DNA of 64,000 nucleotides from assembly GCF_001029445.1 (NCBI RefSeq), contig NZ_LDOT01000026.1:28155-92154 (forward strand). Reading direction: 5' to 3'. The DNA is from Photobacterium aquae. Its GTDB lineage: Bacteria > Pseudomonadota > Gammaproteobacteria > Enterobacterales > Vibrionaceae. Below, one piece after another: positions 44,912 to 54,313 of this stretch; position 1 is the first letter of the stretch; every line of letters starts with the position of its first letter. Made by a program: the position numbers and the translations under genes. The notes under the pieces are model-generated. The model did no database searches, was not told the origin of the DNA, and saw nothing but the letters and a program-made list of their open reading frames with translations.

Positions 44912-45280
44912 CTAGTTTCGATAGTAATCAACAACCTGAACGGTAATCGGCTTATCGTTCGCCTCTAGCCCCAATTCAAAACTATTGCCATCGAGCATTT
45001 TCGCCGATGACCCCGCTTTACCGGTAACACTCACCCCTTCGATTTTCTCAAATGAACGTGTTGAGTCGTAGTGCATATTCACCGTTAAAGCCGTGTCCTT
45101 GTTCACCGCCAAATCAAACTGGCAAATTCCTGTTGGGCAATACACATCAAGCTGGGCTTCGTTGTACTGAATGTTATCAACATTTTTAATCGGCGTAGCT
45201 GTAATCTTCAATTCCTCGCCACAACCCGCCATCAAAACCACGGCCAATGCTGTTGCCATCCATCCCATGTATTTTTTCAT
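44912..45280 (-). CDS. Small lipoprotein, unknown function
   Basis: 122 residues with a lipobox (AVVLMAGC, Cys at about 20). The mature part contains a close cysteine pair (VYCPTGICQFD) likely forming a disulphide and a run of beta-strands ending ITVQVVDYYRN. GGAG is upstream of the ATG. I do not recognise a family. Confidence 0.75.
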   Translation of the reverse strand: MKKYMGWMATALAVVLMAGCGEELKITATPIKNVDNIQYNEAQLDVYCPTGICQFDLAVNKDTALTVNMHYDSTRSFEKIEGVSVTGKAGSSAKMLDGNSFELGLEANDKPITVQVVDYYRN

Positions 45281-45409
45281 ATCTTATTTTTCTCCAACTA
45301 CCCAAGGCAAATCATTATATACCCATTAGCAAAACTGCAACACTGTCTCACATTTAACCCCGCTACACTGACTCTGACCAGCTTATTAGACAAGAAAACG
45401 GAAAGTCTC

Positions 45410-46879
45410 ATGAAAGCAAACTGTTATAATCCACATACTCCTTATGGGTTATGCCTTGTATCACTAACATACCTGCGACTGGTACTCTGCCTGCTACTAC
45501 TGTGTTCCTTACCCGTCATGGCACAATCGTCAAACGGCATCAACAAGTGGCAGTTCCCCCACAAACCCGATGTACAAGCGTCCCAACCATCGAACCTCCC
45601 GTTCTACCCATCTCGAGCTCAAACGGGCAATCGCCCACTGACTCCCGACATGTTTGAAGACCCTGCGATTTGCCAAGGATGCCATCCTGTTATCTATCAA
45701 CAATGGAAAGGATCAAACATGGCCAATTCATGGGATGACCCTATCTATAAAAGCCTCTTCAAACGCGCCAGCAAAGCCACAAACGGAGAGATTGATAATT
45801 TTTGCATGGCTTGCCATAGCCCGATTGGCATGACCAGCATGAAACTCACAGGGGCTGATATCGATAGCGAACGTCATATTCCCGGTGTTACTTGTGATGT
45901 GTGTCATAACATTAGTGCTATTACGGGCCATGACAATGCCGCTTACGTACTAACACCTGATAAAAACAAACCGACTAAACTGGGCCCCCATGCGGATGCC
46001 GCATCCCCCTACCACCAAACCGCTTATTCTGATCTGCACACTCGCTCAGAGATCTGCGCAACCTGCCATAATGTCACCCACCCGTTCAACAGCACACCGA
46101 TAGAACGTACCTATGATGAATGGCAGGAAAGTGTCTACAACGAACAAGGTATTCAATGCCAAGATTGCCACATGACCCCAGGGCCTGGCACAAACAATAA
46201 TCCGGGCAAATCAGCTGTAATGGGTAAAGAGCGCAAGCACGTCTATTCCCATGACTTTTCAGGTGGAAACTCCACCCTGCATGAATATTTCGGCGCAAAG
46301 GAAAGTGCTGAGCTTGCCCGGGCCATGCTCCGTTCTGCGGCAAAGATGGAATTTATCGACCTACCCAAAACCGTCACAAAAGGTGACACCGTCACGATAA
46401 AAGTCAAAGTCACCAATATCGGGGCCGGCCACAAGCTACCGACAGGATTCCCGGAAGGACGAGAAGTCTGGGTTGACTTCAAAGCCACCAGCTCCAATAT
46501 GCAAGTCTATCGCTCAGGAGAAGTCATCGACGGGCATACCGAGAAAAATACCCGTAATTTCAAAGTATGGCTCGGCGATGCCAACGGCAATGTGGTTGAC
46601 TTGAATGTATGGGAAGTTGACCGTGTACTCGCCGACACACGTATTCCACCGAAGGGTTTTGCCATTGTCGACTATACATTCGTCGTACCCGACAATGCAG
46701 GCGAGCATCTCACTCTCAATGCAACATTAAACTACTGGCCTTTTTCGCAGCATCTTATTGATGAACTTCTTGGAAAAGGCAAGCTAAAGGTCGATATCGT
46801 GGAGATGACCACAGCCAGCGCCTTGATAACAATAGCGCCTGCATCCCAACAACATACTCTGATCACTACCACCCATTAA
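45410..46879 (+). CDS. Periplasmic pentaheme c-type cytochrome (c554-like)
   Basis: 489 residues with a signal anchor (LVLCLLLLCSLPVMAQ). Five CxxCH heme motifs are seen: CQGCH, CMACH, CDVCH, CATCH and CQDCH, all in the N-terminal half (about residues 88-255), as in cytochrome c554-type proteins. The C-terminal half (about 310-470) is a beta-rich domain beginning KTVTKGDTVTIKVKVTNIGAGHKLPTGFPEGREVWVDF. No quinol oxidase, reductase or cytochrome maturation gene is adjacent, so its partner is unknown. Electron transfer in the periplasm is inferred. Confidence 0.88.
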   Translation: MKANCYNPHTPYGLCLVSLTYLRLVLCLLLLCSLPVMAQSSNGINKWQFPHKPDVQASQPSNLPFYPSRAQTGNRPLTPDMFEDPAICQGCHPVIYQQWKGSNMANSWDDPIYKSLFKRASKATNGEIDNFCMACHSPIGMTSMKLTGADIDSERHIPGVTCDVCHNISAITGHDNAAYVLTPDKNKPTKLGPHADAASPYHQTAYSDLHTRSEICATCHNVTHPFNSTPIERTYDEWQESVYNEQGIQCQDCHMTPGPGTNNNPGKSAVMGKERKHVYSHDFSGGNSTLHEYFGAKESAELARAMLRSAAKMEFIDLPKTVTKGDTVTIKVKVTNIGAGHKLPTGFPEGREVWVDFKATSSNMQVYRSGEVIDGHTEKNTRNFKVWLGDANGNVVDLNVWEVDRVLADTRIPPKGFAIVDYTFVVPDNAGEHLTLNATLNYWPFSQHLIDELLGKGKLKVDIVEMTTASALITIAPASQQHTLITTTH

Positions 46880-46884
46880 AATAA

Positions 46885-46916
46885 AAAAGCCGCCAGTTCT
46901 GAACATGGCGGCTTTT
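46885..46916. terminator. Bidirectional terminator after the cytochrome gene
   Basis: AAAGCCGCCA-GTTCTGAACA-TGGCGGCTTT with A- and T-runs outside. Serves convergent genes. Confidence 0.88.
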
Positions 46917-46967
46917 CAAATCACATCTCGAGTGTAGGGATCGAACCCTCTACCACTCTCTTTGCAT

Positions 46968-48479
46968 TCACTTGCTGGTTAGGGCTTCTTCGTTATGCGA
47001 CTCCAAACGCTCAAGCTCTTCGCCTTTGCTAACCAACTTGGCTATCACCTTGGACAACGCCAGCGTAATCACCGCCATCACAACGGCAAGAATAGCCAGG
47101 TTAAAGAAGTAGCTCGCATAAACACCTTCGATAATTTCCGGAGTCAGCACCTGATCTTTTGGTAATGCAATACGGGTAGAAATTACCGCGGCCAAAATAC
47201 CACTGAGCGACAGAGCAACGGAACGCAGACCGATTGCGAACGCCGACAAGTAACGAGGTACCATTTCAAAAATGAAACCAACACCCAATGCCCCAACGAT
47301 CAATTCCGCAATTGACTGGAAGAAGTGCACCCATAAGATCCAGTCAGCCGAAATTTTACCGCCTTCGCCAACAAAGCTGGTTGATAGCCCAAGTAGCGAG
47401 AAGGAGATCGCGCTGAAGATAAACGCTGCGGCAAATTTCGTCGGAATTGATGGCGAGAAACCTTTTCGTTCAAGCCAGCCATAGACAAAGATCACCGGCC
47501 CACCAAGGATGAAACACCATAACGGGTTGAAGGCAGCATTTGATTCAGGTCGGATTGGGATCAGGCCAAACAGCTGATCACCCATCAGGTTAATGGCATA
47601 GATGTTCATTGATGTCAGCATCTGGCCATAATAGAAGTAGAACACAATCATAATGAAGATCATGATCAAAACACTGCACATCTTATAGCGGAATGCTGCC
47701 GTTGCTCGGGTAATTTCAAAAATGAAGTAACCGATCGCACACACGCCCAATCCATACAACAGGTATTTACCAGCATCCAGGTTTGAGAAGACCCAGAATA
47801 CCAAACCCAGCATCAACGCCGAACCGACGGTAAACAAGCCCCATACCTTAGTTGATACCGGACGGCGGTCAATATCGTTGCCCACCGCGATAAAGCGTTC
47901 ACGGAATACGACAAACAACACCAAGGTCAGTGAAATCAGCGCCGACGCAATATAGAAGTTCCCCTGATACGCCAAGAAGGCCACCATGAACGGGAAGAGA
48001 TATTTGGAAGAAAACGAACCGAGGTTATTGATTGAGTAATTAACCGTGAGGCCTTGCTGGAAAGCATCCCGGTTTGTCTCAGAATAAGAGTTGCCCAGCA
48101 ATACCGTCGGACTGGTTGCCGAAAGCCCCCGTGCATAGCCAATTAAGGCGATGGCAAAAATACTGAGCGGTACATTGAGCGTACTGGCACCATAACCCAA
48201 AATGAAAAAGCCGATAGTGTATGTGGTATAGCCAATATATACCGCACGGAATGAACCAATAAACCGGTCAGCAACAAAACCGCCCACGGCAGAGAATACC
48301 GGCCCTACGGCCCCGAATGCCCCCATCATCATGATGGTTTCTGCTTCACTGTATTCCAATTCTTCCAAGAAGAAACGAGTGAGCAGTACATACGTACCAT
48401 AGAATGCTGCTCCCCATAGGAACTGCCGGAGAATCAATAATCTGGCTGTAAAAGGAAGCCTAGAATTTGCGTCTTGCAT
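46968..48479 (-). CDS. POT-like MFS transporter lacking the canonical ExxER motif
   Basis: 503-residue inner-membrane protein with about 12-14 helices. Overall pattern resembles proton-dependent oligopeptide transporters (GGFVADRFIGSFRAVYIGY in the first loop, YSINNLGSFSSKYLFPF, SIAELIVGALGVGFIFEMVPR), but helix 1 reads LRQFLWGAAFYGTYVLL where POT carriers have ELWERFGYYG. Proton coupling or substrate may thus differ. The canonical POT relative dtpA lies 3 kb away. Monocistronic; long upstream gap of about 390 bases. Confidence 0.8.
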   Translation of the reverse strand: MQDANSRLPFTARLLILRQFLWGAAFYGTYVLLTRFFLEELEYSEAETIMMMGAFGAVGPVFSAVGGFVADRFIGSFRAVYIGYTTYTIGFFILGYGASTLNVPLSIFAIALIGYARGLSATSPTVLLGNSYSETNRDAFQQGLTVNYSINNLGSFSSKYLFPFMVAFLAYQGNFYIASALISLTLVLFVVFRERFIAVGNDIDRRPVSTKVWGLFTVGSALMLGLVFWVFSNLDAGKYLLYGLGVCAIGYFIFEITRATAAFRYKMCSVLIMIFIMIVFYFYYGQMLTSMNIYAINLMGDQLFGLIPIRPESNAAFNPLWCFILGGPVIFVYGWLERKGFSPSIPTKFAAAFIFSAISFSLLGLSTSFVGEGGKISADWILWVHFFQSIAELIVGALGVGFIFEMVPRYLSAFAIGLRSVALSLSGILAAVISTRIALPKDQVLTPEIIEGVYASYFFNLAILAVVMAVITLALSKVIAKLVSKGEELERLESHNEEALTSK

Positions 48480-48841
48480 TTTATACTCCTTTAAAACAAT
48501 GCACCGCGAAATCTAGCATCAGGTAACTCAATGTTTCATGATCAAATGCAATTAATTACATAAAAAACCGTTCATCCTGAGTATTTTTTTGCCCTTATGT
48601 GAACTTGTCACCAAAATATTATGCTGACCTTACTTTCCATATTCGCACCCAATACAGCCATATCCCCCGCTCAGACAGACAACTCTTCCCATAATATGAT
48701 TTCAATTCATCTCTTATTTTCATTCGCATTATTAAAAACAAAATGATCAATTGCATATTTACTGAGACTCACCTTTCATGAATTGACAAGAAAAACAGGC
48801 AATTTCCACTCTCGCCACATGGCACAGCGTTTGATTAATGT
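48480..48841. other. Intergenic region upstream of the POT-like gene
   Basis: A/T-rich region with the minus-strand promoter of the POT-like gene. No ORF or clear operator seen. Confidence 0.4.
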
Positions 48842-48869
48842 AAAAAGGATTGCTGAATTCAGCTCCTTT
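48842..48869 (-). terminator. Terminator of the two-acetyltransferase operon
   Basis: Minus strand: AAAGGAGCTGAATTCAGCAATCCTTTTT; outer AAAGGA/TCCTTT stem around the palindrome GCTGAATTCAGC. Confidence 0.6.
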
Positions 48870-48870
48870 C

Positions 48871-49440
48871 TCAGTGCGATTTACCATCACGCCATTGCAG
48901 CCTCGTTATCTTATAAAGGCAATGGCGTTTTTTTTCTTCCGGTAAGTCGAGCAAACTAGGATGATCAAAATCCTGCAGGGTATTTATCATACCCAATTTT
49001 TCCATCACTCCTCGTGATGGGAGGTTATCAAGCAGGGTAAAGGCAAAAACATGCTCAAGCGCCAAGGTATCGAATGCAAAATCCATCGTGGCGATTGCAG
49101 CCTCGTAAGCGTAGCCTTTCCGCCAATGATTTTTGTCTAGCCGCCAACCAATTTCCACGAAGGGAGTCTGAGGTATAACAACTTCAGCAGACTGCACATG
49201 CAAACCAACAAACCCGATGAACGATTGTGTCTCTTTTAACTCCAACGCCCAGAACCCCCACCCCCGCTCGCCGAGCAAACTTTGAATCCGGCTGGCAAGG
49301 GCATCACTTTCGGCTTTGTCTAATGTCTTGGGAAAATAATGCATGACCTCTGGATCTGCGGTCATTCGAGCAAACGCGGGCAAATCATCCGCTCGCCATT
49401 GACGTAAATACAACCTCGGCGTTTCCAGCTGATATACCAT
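48871..49440 (-). CDS. GNAT-family N-acetyltransferase (RimJ/RimL type)
   Basis: 189 residues. LETPRLYLRQWRADDLPAF opens the fold and FVEIGWRLDKNHWRKGYAYEAA is the acetyl-CoA motif A, followed by VMEKLGM. Members acetylate protein N-termini, amino groups of antibiotics or metabolites; substrate unknown. Its ATG immediately follows the stop of the next acetyltransferase gene (TAAATG), so the two form an operon. Confidence 0.9.
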   Translation of the reverse strand: MVYQLETPRLYLRQWRADDLPAFARMTADPEVMHYFPKTLDKAESDALASRIQSLLGERGWGFWALELKETQSFIGFVGLHVQSAEVVIPQTPFVEIGWRLDKNHWRKGYAYEAAIATMDFAFDTLALEHVFAFTLLDNLPSRGVMEKLGMINTLQDFDHPSLLDLPEEKKRHCLYKITRLQWRDGKSH

Positions 49441-49992
49441 TTACTGCTTTTCCCTATCTAAACGATGCAAACCATAAATAGCATGGTCCAGAATACGGTC
49501 TCCCACCAGCTCCTCGTTCGTTATTACCCCTTCGAGCGTCATCCCCAGCCTTTCACAGACTGCTCGGCTGGCACTGTTTTCTTTCGCGGCGGCAATCTGC
49601 ACCTTCTCCATATTCAGTTGATCAAACGCATAATCGATTAAATGTCGACAACAGCGGGTGACAATGCCCCGCCCCATCATCGGCTCCGCCAACCAATAGC
49701 CTAACTCAACTTTTTTCTTATGATGATCAATGGTGTTATAGCTAATATTGCCCACCACTTCCCTTTGGTACACCATTGAAAAATTCATGCCCTTACCACT
49801 GGCGTACTTCTCTAGCGAATGAATACCAAACTGGCGAAACTCATCTTCCGTTGCACAATAACGGGGCCATTCCAGCCAACGGGAAAGATAAGCCCTATTT
49901 TGCTCAACCAACTCAACATAGCTCGGCGCCAATTCCGGCGTCACTAACGCCAGCTCCAGTTCATCGTCTACTTTCCATGTAAACATCATCAT
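49441..49992 (-). CDS. GNAT-family N-acetyltransferase, RimL-like
   Basis: 183 residues, similar in layout to ribosomal L12 serine acetyltransferase RimL: LELALVTPELAPSYVELVEQNRAYLSRWLEWP, then NISYNTIDHHKKKVELGYWLAEPMMGRGIVTRCCRHLIDYAF and NSASRAVCERLGMTLEG. The first of three consecutive ATGs (49992) is used, preceded by AAGGTGAAGG; the frame continues upstream without a better start. First gene of the acetyltransferase pair. Confidence 0.88.
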   Translation of the reverse strand: MMMFTWKVDDELELALVTPELAPSYVELVEQNRAYLSRWLEWPRYCATEDEFRQFGIHSLEKYASGKGMNFSMVYQREVVGNISYNTIDHHKKKVELGYWLAEPMMGRGIVTRCCRHLIDYAFDQLNMEKVQIAAAKENSASRAVCERLGMTLEGVITNEELVGDRILDHAIYGLHRLDREKQ

Positions 49993-50340
49993 TGCCTTCA
50001 CCTTGTACCAACCATTAATCTGTACAGGCAATCTATCACTTAGCCAGCGTCCAATTCAAATCGCTGGACATAGCGATGCTCGCTCGATTCCGTATTTAAC
50101 TGGCTGTGATGGCCTAGCGGAGTGCGTATTTTAATCTTGAGACTGTCAACACCCGATATTGGTAATTCAAAAACCATTTCTAGCAAAAGTGCCAACGCTT
50201 TATGAAAAAGGCACTTAAATACGATGACTTATGTAATGTTTATACTCATTAACGGCATCCCGGCAGTGATGAATAGATTGTGATGAAGCTCAAGTATCTA
50301 TATCATCGAGCACTCGCATTCCCCCAGCAGGATTTATTCG
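49993..50340. other. Intergenic region between divergent acetyltransferase operon and pdxY
   Basis: About 350 bases. The only structure noted is AAGTGCC/GGCACTT (50187-50216), an inverted repeat with a 16-base loop about 125 bases before pdxY. No gene supported. Confidence 0.4.
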
Positions 50341-51195
50341 ATGAAAGGTATTCTCTCTATTCAGTCTCACGTTGTTTACGGCCATGCTGGCAACAGCTCG
50401 GCAGTATTCCCCCTACAGCGTATGGGATTTGAAGTTTGGCCTATTCATACCGTCCAGTTCTCCAACCATACCCAGTACAAAGAAGGCTGGACTGGCCGAG
50501 CATTCAATGCCCAGGATATTTCTGACCTTGTCGATGGCATCAACAACATTGGTCAACTAACAAACTGCGAAGCCATTCTAAGTGGCTACCAAGGCAGTGC
50601 CGAACAGTGCCTTGCCATCAAAGCATCCGTAGAAAAAGTAAAAGCCGCCAACCCTAACGCACTTTATGTCTGCGATCCCGTAATGGGAGCGCCTGACAAG
50701 GGCTGCATCGTTGCTCCGGGTATTGCCGAGCACCTCATCAACACCTTGATGCCAATGGCCGACATTATCGTGCCGAACCAATTTGAACTAAGCCAATTTG
50801 CCGATATGGCCATTGAGTCTTTGGAAGATGCCATCAAGGCATGTCAGGTTGCATTGAGCAAAGGGCCGAAGATGGTACTGGTCAAACACCTGCACAGTGT
50901 GTCTGATGAAAAATTCTCGATGATGCTGGCAACCGCAGAAGGATGTTGGCTGGCACAGCGCCCCCACCTACCATTCGACAAGCAACCCGTCGGTGTGGGT
51001 GATCTGATTTCAGCGCTATTCACAGGCCAGTTCCTTGCTATTGGTAATGCTGTTGAAGCCTTTGCCCACTGTAATGACGCGTGCTACGCCGTGCTGAAAG
51101 CCACTGCAGATCGCGGTGAATGGGAACTACAGACAATTGCCGCACAGAACGAAATCGTAACCCCAACCGAGCGCTTTGAGCTTCAAGCTCTATAA
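50341..51195 (+). CDS. pdxY: Pyridoxal kinase PdxY
   Basis: Salvage kinase phosphorylating pyridoxal to pyridoxal 5'-phosphate. 284 residues, family length. SIQSHVVYGHAGNSSAVFPLQRMG, VQFSNHTQYKEGWTG, YVCDPVMGAPDKG and PVGVGDLISALFTG (with the catalytic Asp) identify it. ATG with AGGA upstream. pdxY neighbours a dipeptide transporter in E. coli too (dtpA-gstA-pdxY). Confidence 0.96.
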   Translation: MKGILSIQSHVVYGHAGNSSAVFPLQRMGFEVWPIHTVQFSNHTQYKEGWTGRAFNAQDISDLVDGINNIGQLTNCEAILSGYQGSAEQCLAIKASVEKVKAANPNALYVCDPVMGAPDKGCIVAPGIAEHLINTLMPMADIIVPNQFELSQFADMAIESLEDAIKACQVALSKGPKMVLVKHLHSVSDEKFSMMLATAEGCWLAQRPHLPFDKQPVGVGDLISALFTGQFLAIGNAVEAFAHCNDACYAVLKATADRGEWELQTIAAQNEIVTPTERFELQAL

Positions 51196-51224
51196 TTTTC
51201 ACCTAGATCGGTAAATCACATTGA

Positions 51225-51253
51225 ATGGGTAGCAATCGCTGCCCATTTTTTTT
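51225..51253 (+). terminator. Terminator of pdxY
   Basis: ATGGGTAGC-AATC-GCTGCCCAT followed by TTTTTTT. The rest of the gap to 51571 is A/T-rich and shows nothing recognisable besides the presumed dtpA promoter. Confidence 0.85.
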
Positions 51254-51571
51254 ACCTGTTCCCCCTGTTCATTCATGTCTCTTTGTCCTTATTTATTCTC
51301 TCTACGAGTACGCGCCACCCTCTCCACACTTCTCCACCTCTCCCTTCATACTCTTCTATTTATGGATAAATAATCAGAGCTATGCACTGGCTCTTTGCTT
51401 ACACCTAAATGATTTCACTGGTCATACGATGTGCAACATATAGCATCTTCTAAACAAATGTGACTTGCCTCTCACGTAACATTTTGAAACAATCGACAAA
51501 GTCACTTTATTTGGATCGATTTGCAGCTTTAATCACTGCACTCAATCAACTTTATAAGAATCACAACCATA

Positions 51572-53059
51572 ATGAATAATAAAATTAGTATTTTTGACCA
51601 ACCCAAACCGTTCAAGATGATATTTTTTATCGAGCTCTGGGAGCGATTTGGCTATTACGGGCTTCAAGGCATCCTTGCTGTATTCTTTGTGCAACAACTC
51701 GGTTTCAGCCAGCAAGAATCCTTTGTTACCTTCGGTGCGTTCGCCGCCCTGGTATATGGTCTGGTTTCTGTCGGCGGCTATGTGGGTGACCATATCCTAG
51801 GTACCAAACGCACCATGGTATTCGGTGCTGTTGTCTTGGCACTCGGTTACTTCCTAATGGGCTTTTCCATTATTCATCCAAACTTCATTTTCTTCGCCTT
51901 GGGCGCCATTGCTGTAGGTAACGGCCTGTTCAAAGCCAATCCATCAAGTCTGCTGGCTAAGTGCTATGAAGAAGGCGATAACCGCCTCGACGGTGCATTC
52001 ACCCTTTACTACATGTCTATCAACATCGGCTCACTAACATCTCTTTCATTGAGCCCTGTTATCGCGGCAAAATTCGGCTATACCGCTGCATTCGTGATTT
52101 GTGGCTTGGGCCTTCTTGCAAGTCTTGGCAGCTACTTTATGCTACGCAATACCGTGCAAGGGATCGGCTCACACCCAGACACACAGCCGGTTAATATCAA
52201 GCACCTAGGTCTTGTGATCGGCGGCACTATCGTTTCAACCCTGATCTGTGCCTGGTTGCTACAAAACATCATGATGGCCAACATCGTTCTTGGCTTGATT
52301 GGTGTGGCAGTTGTTGGCCTGTTCCTCAAAGAGACACTTAGCGAAACGGGTGCATCGCGCAAGAAGATGATTGTCGCGTTTGTACTGATGCTACAAGCTA
52401 TCGTGTTCTATGTACTCTATGCACAGATGCCTACATCACTGAACTTCTTTGCCATCAATAACGTTCGTACAGAGTTCCTTGGCTTTACCATTAACCCTGT
52501 GAGCCTTCAGGCCTTGAACCCATTCTGGGTTGTTTTGTGCAGCCCTATCCTGGCGTACCTATACACTTATTACGGTAGCCGGGGCCGTGACTTGTCTATG
52601 CCGGGCAAATTTACTGTTGGCATGTTCATGTGTGCATTCGCCTTCTTGACGGTTGCTGCTGCAGGTATTCTATTTGCCGATAGCACCGGGATGGTATCAA
52701 TGGGCTGGATGGTACTGGTTTACTTGTTCCAGAGCCTTGGTGAGTTGTTGATCAGCGGACTAGGCTTGGCGATGGTTGCTAGCTTGGTACCTCAACGTCT
52801 GATGGGCTTTACAATGGGGGCATGGTTCCTTACCCAAGCGGCATCATTCATTATCGGTGGTTACGTGGCAACGTTCAGTGCCGTGCCGGAAAATGTTACC
52901 GACCCACTTGAAACACTGCCCCTATACACTGAAGTATTCCAGAATATCGGTATTGTAACCCTTGCCGTTGCTGTACTGATGGCAGTTACTAGCCCACTTC
53001 TTAACCGCATGATGAAGGCCGGTGACGAAACAAAAGAAGTGTCACACGCATTATCATAA
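51572..53059 (+). CDS. dtpA: Dipeptide/tripeptide:proton symporter (POT family)
   Basis: 495-residue inner-membrane carrier with about 14 helices importing di- and tripeptides with protons. The canonical ELWERFGYYG motif (ExxERF) is in helix 1, and GGYVGDHILGTKRTMVFGAVVLALGYF, FKANPSSLLAKCY and FTLYYMSINIGS follow the POT pattern. The ATG at 51572 has no strong ribosome binding site. Monocistronic, closed by a perfect terminator. Confidence 0.93.
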   Translation: MNNKISIFDQPKPFKMIFFIELWERFGYYGLQGILAVFFVQQLGFSQQESFVTFGAFAALVYGLVSVGGYVGDHILGTKRTMVFGAVVLALGYFLMGFSIIHPNFIFFALGAIAVGNGLFKANPSSLLAKCYEEGDNRLDGAFTLYYMSINIGSLTSLSLSPVIAAKFGYTAAFVICGLGLLASLGSYFMLRNTVQGIGSHPDTQPVNIKHLGLVIGGTIVSTLICAWLLQNIMMANIVLGLIGVAVVGLFLKETLSETGASRKKMIVAFVLMLQAIVFYVLYAQMPTSLNFFAINNVRTEFLGFTINPVSLQALNPFWVVLCSPILAYLYTYYGSRGRDLSMPGKFTVGMFMCAFAFLTVAAAGILFADSTGMVSMGWMVLVYLFQSLGELLISGLGLAMVASLVPQRLMGFTMGAWFLTQAASFIIGGYVATFSAVPENVTDPLETLPLYTEVFQNIGIVTLAVAVLMAVTSPLLNRMMKAGDETKEVSHALS

Positions 53060-53128
53060 TTGACTTACAGGCCGCCTTGCTAAACACCAAGCCTCAACAG
53101 CATTCTTAGCTTGCGGCCTAACCACCTA

Positions 53129-53162
53129 AATAAACGCCCCGTTATACGGGGCGTTTATTTTG
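53129..53162. terminator. Terminator of dtpA
   Basis: AAATAAACGCCCCG-TTATA-CGGGGCGTTTATTTT, near-perfect and bidirectional. Confidence 0.9.
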
Positions 53163-53212
53163 TAGCATTCAATCCGCTCTACATACTGATTTAGCCGAAT
53201 AACGAGCTATTA

Positions 53213-53548
53213 TTAATGGCCACAGTACTTAGCAAACGCTTCTTCGGTATTTTCTATCCCTTCTTTTTCTGACAGTTCCCACGGACGCTCACACTGCTCA
53301 GTTTTGGCACACCACTGATAGCCAGCCGAACCTTTACAACCATGAGCATCTTCGTCAGCACCAACCGGGGCTTCACTCTGACTTGTTGTATCCAGAGCTT
53401 GATCACCTTGCCCTTGAGAATCAGGCTGATGGGTATCTTGTACCTGTTGATCGGGCTGGGCGGGTGTATTTTCTTTTGGCGGTTCTTTACATGCCACCAA
53501 AACCATAGAGGCGAGCAATGTAACAATATACAAAGGCATGCGCTTCAT
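53213..53548 (-). CDS. Small Cys-containing lipoprotein, unknown function
   Basis: 111 residues. Lipobox VLVAC with the Cys at about 20, then a Gln/Asp/Pro-rich unstructured linker (about 22-65) and a compact C-terminal domain: HGCKGSAGYQWCAKTEQCERPWELSEKEGIENTEEAFAKYC, four cysteines probably in two disulphides. The linker would let this domain reach away from the membrane. I have seen this Cys-rich module only as an uncharacterised domain. Confidence 0.75.
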   Translation of the reverse strand: MKRMPLYIVTLLASMVLVACKEPPKENTPAQPDQQVQDTHQPDSQGQGDQALDTTSQSEAPVGADEDAHGCKGSAGYQWCAKTEQCERPWELSEKEGIENTEEAFAKYCGH

Positions 53549-53614
53549 CTGCTTTCTCCCAATTTCGTTATTTTTACTGCTATCGAGTACCGCAAGCTGC
53601 GAAATGCGACTCCG

Positions 53615-54121
53615 CTACCCACTTGTTAGGATAAGCACATAATAACGGTTTGTCGTCGCCAAAAAACCAAGATGAGCAAAGAACGACCGAGAAGCATGGT
53701 TTTCACCGTTAATATCAGCCAATATAAGTTTTAACCCCTTTTTCTGAGCAAATGACAACAATGCCCCCATCACTTCCGTCATCACCCCTTGTCGCCAATA
53801 GCTCGCATGCAAGATACAACCTACTTCAGCCGAAGTACGGGATTCATTAAACGAATGGAGCCCACAAGTACCAATCACTTTCCCCGTTAGCTTATCTTCT
53901 ATACACCACTCAAAAGACTCCCCTTTTTCTAATAAGGCAGTGACGCTATCTAAAAGCTGATGAACCATATTGGGGGCAGTAAATGGGGGCACGGCGGTAT
54001 ACTGCATGGTTTCTCTATCACTATAAATGACAAACAAATCATCCAGATCATCAATAGTCATGGCTCGAATGATAAAACGTTGGGTCGTCATTTCGGGTAA
54101 ATGGCAACTTGGTGCGAACAT
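53615..54121 (-). CDS. GNAT-family N-acetyltransferase
   Basis: 168 residues. TTQRFIIRAMTIDDLDDLFVIYSD, EWCIEDKLTGKVIGTCGLHSF and AEVGCILHASYWRQGVMTEVMGALLSFA (acetyl-CoA motif) define the RimJ-like fold. GAGGAGGG precedes the ATG. Substrate unknown. Confidence 0.88.
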   Translation of the reverse strand: MFAPSCHLPEMTTQRFIIRAMTIDDLDDLFVIYSDRETMQYTAVPPFTAPNMVHQLLDSVTALLEKGESFEWCIEDKLTGKVIGTCGLHSFNESRTSAEVGCILHASYWRQGVMTEVMGALLSFAQKKGLKLILADINGENHASRSFFAHLGFLATTNRYYVLILTSG

Positions 54122-54220
54122 GTATCCCTCCTCATAACCATGACATCCAGTGATATTGATTCATAAAATCGCACCAATCGATCACGAATTATACAAGTAA
54201 AACATTAAATTAGGCAAAAG

Positions 54221-54236
54221 CGTGACAGTGATCACA
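54221..54236 (+). promoter_or_regulatory. CRP-like site upstream of the tRNA promoter
   Basis: CGTGA-CAGTGA-TCACA, 9 of 10 CRP core positions. It is centred about 60 bases before the predicted tRNA transcription start, but is also upstream of the divergent acetyltransferase. Confidence 0.4.
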
Positions 54237-54253
54237 ATTCAAATCACAAGCGA

Positions 54254-54282
54254 TTGCGGTAAACAACGCACAAGCCTATTAT
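54254..54282 (+). promoter_or_regulatory. Promoter of the tRNA-Gly/tRNA-Leu operon
   Basis: TTGCGG (54254-54259), 17-base spacer, TATTAT (54277-54282), about 31 bases before tRNA-Gly. Confidence 0.75.
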
Positions 54283-54313
54283 CACTCACGTAATCAGTCA
54301 CTTAGATACCAAA

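Noticed and set aside
46928..46957. Minus-strand sequence with GGGTTCGATCCC, like a tRNA T-arm or an attachment-site remnant
   Set aside because: No acceptor, D-arm or anticodon arm follows; the upstream part is the coding end of the POT-like gene, and no integrase or repeat copy is present.
51461..51482. CRP-like TGTGAC...TCACG upstream of dtpA
   Set aside because: Half-site spacing is wrong by at least one base and the right half is weak.
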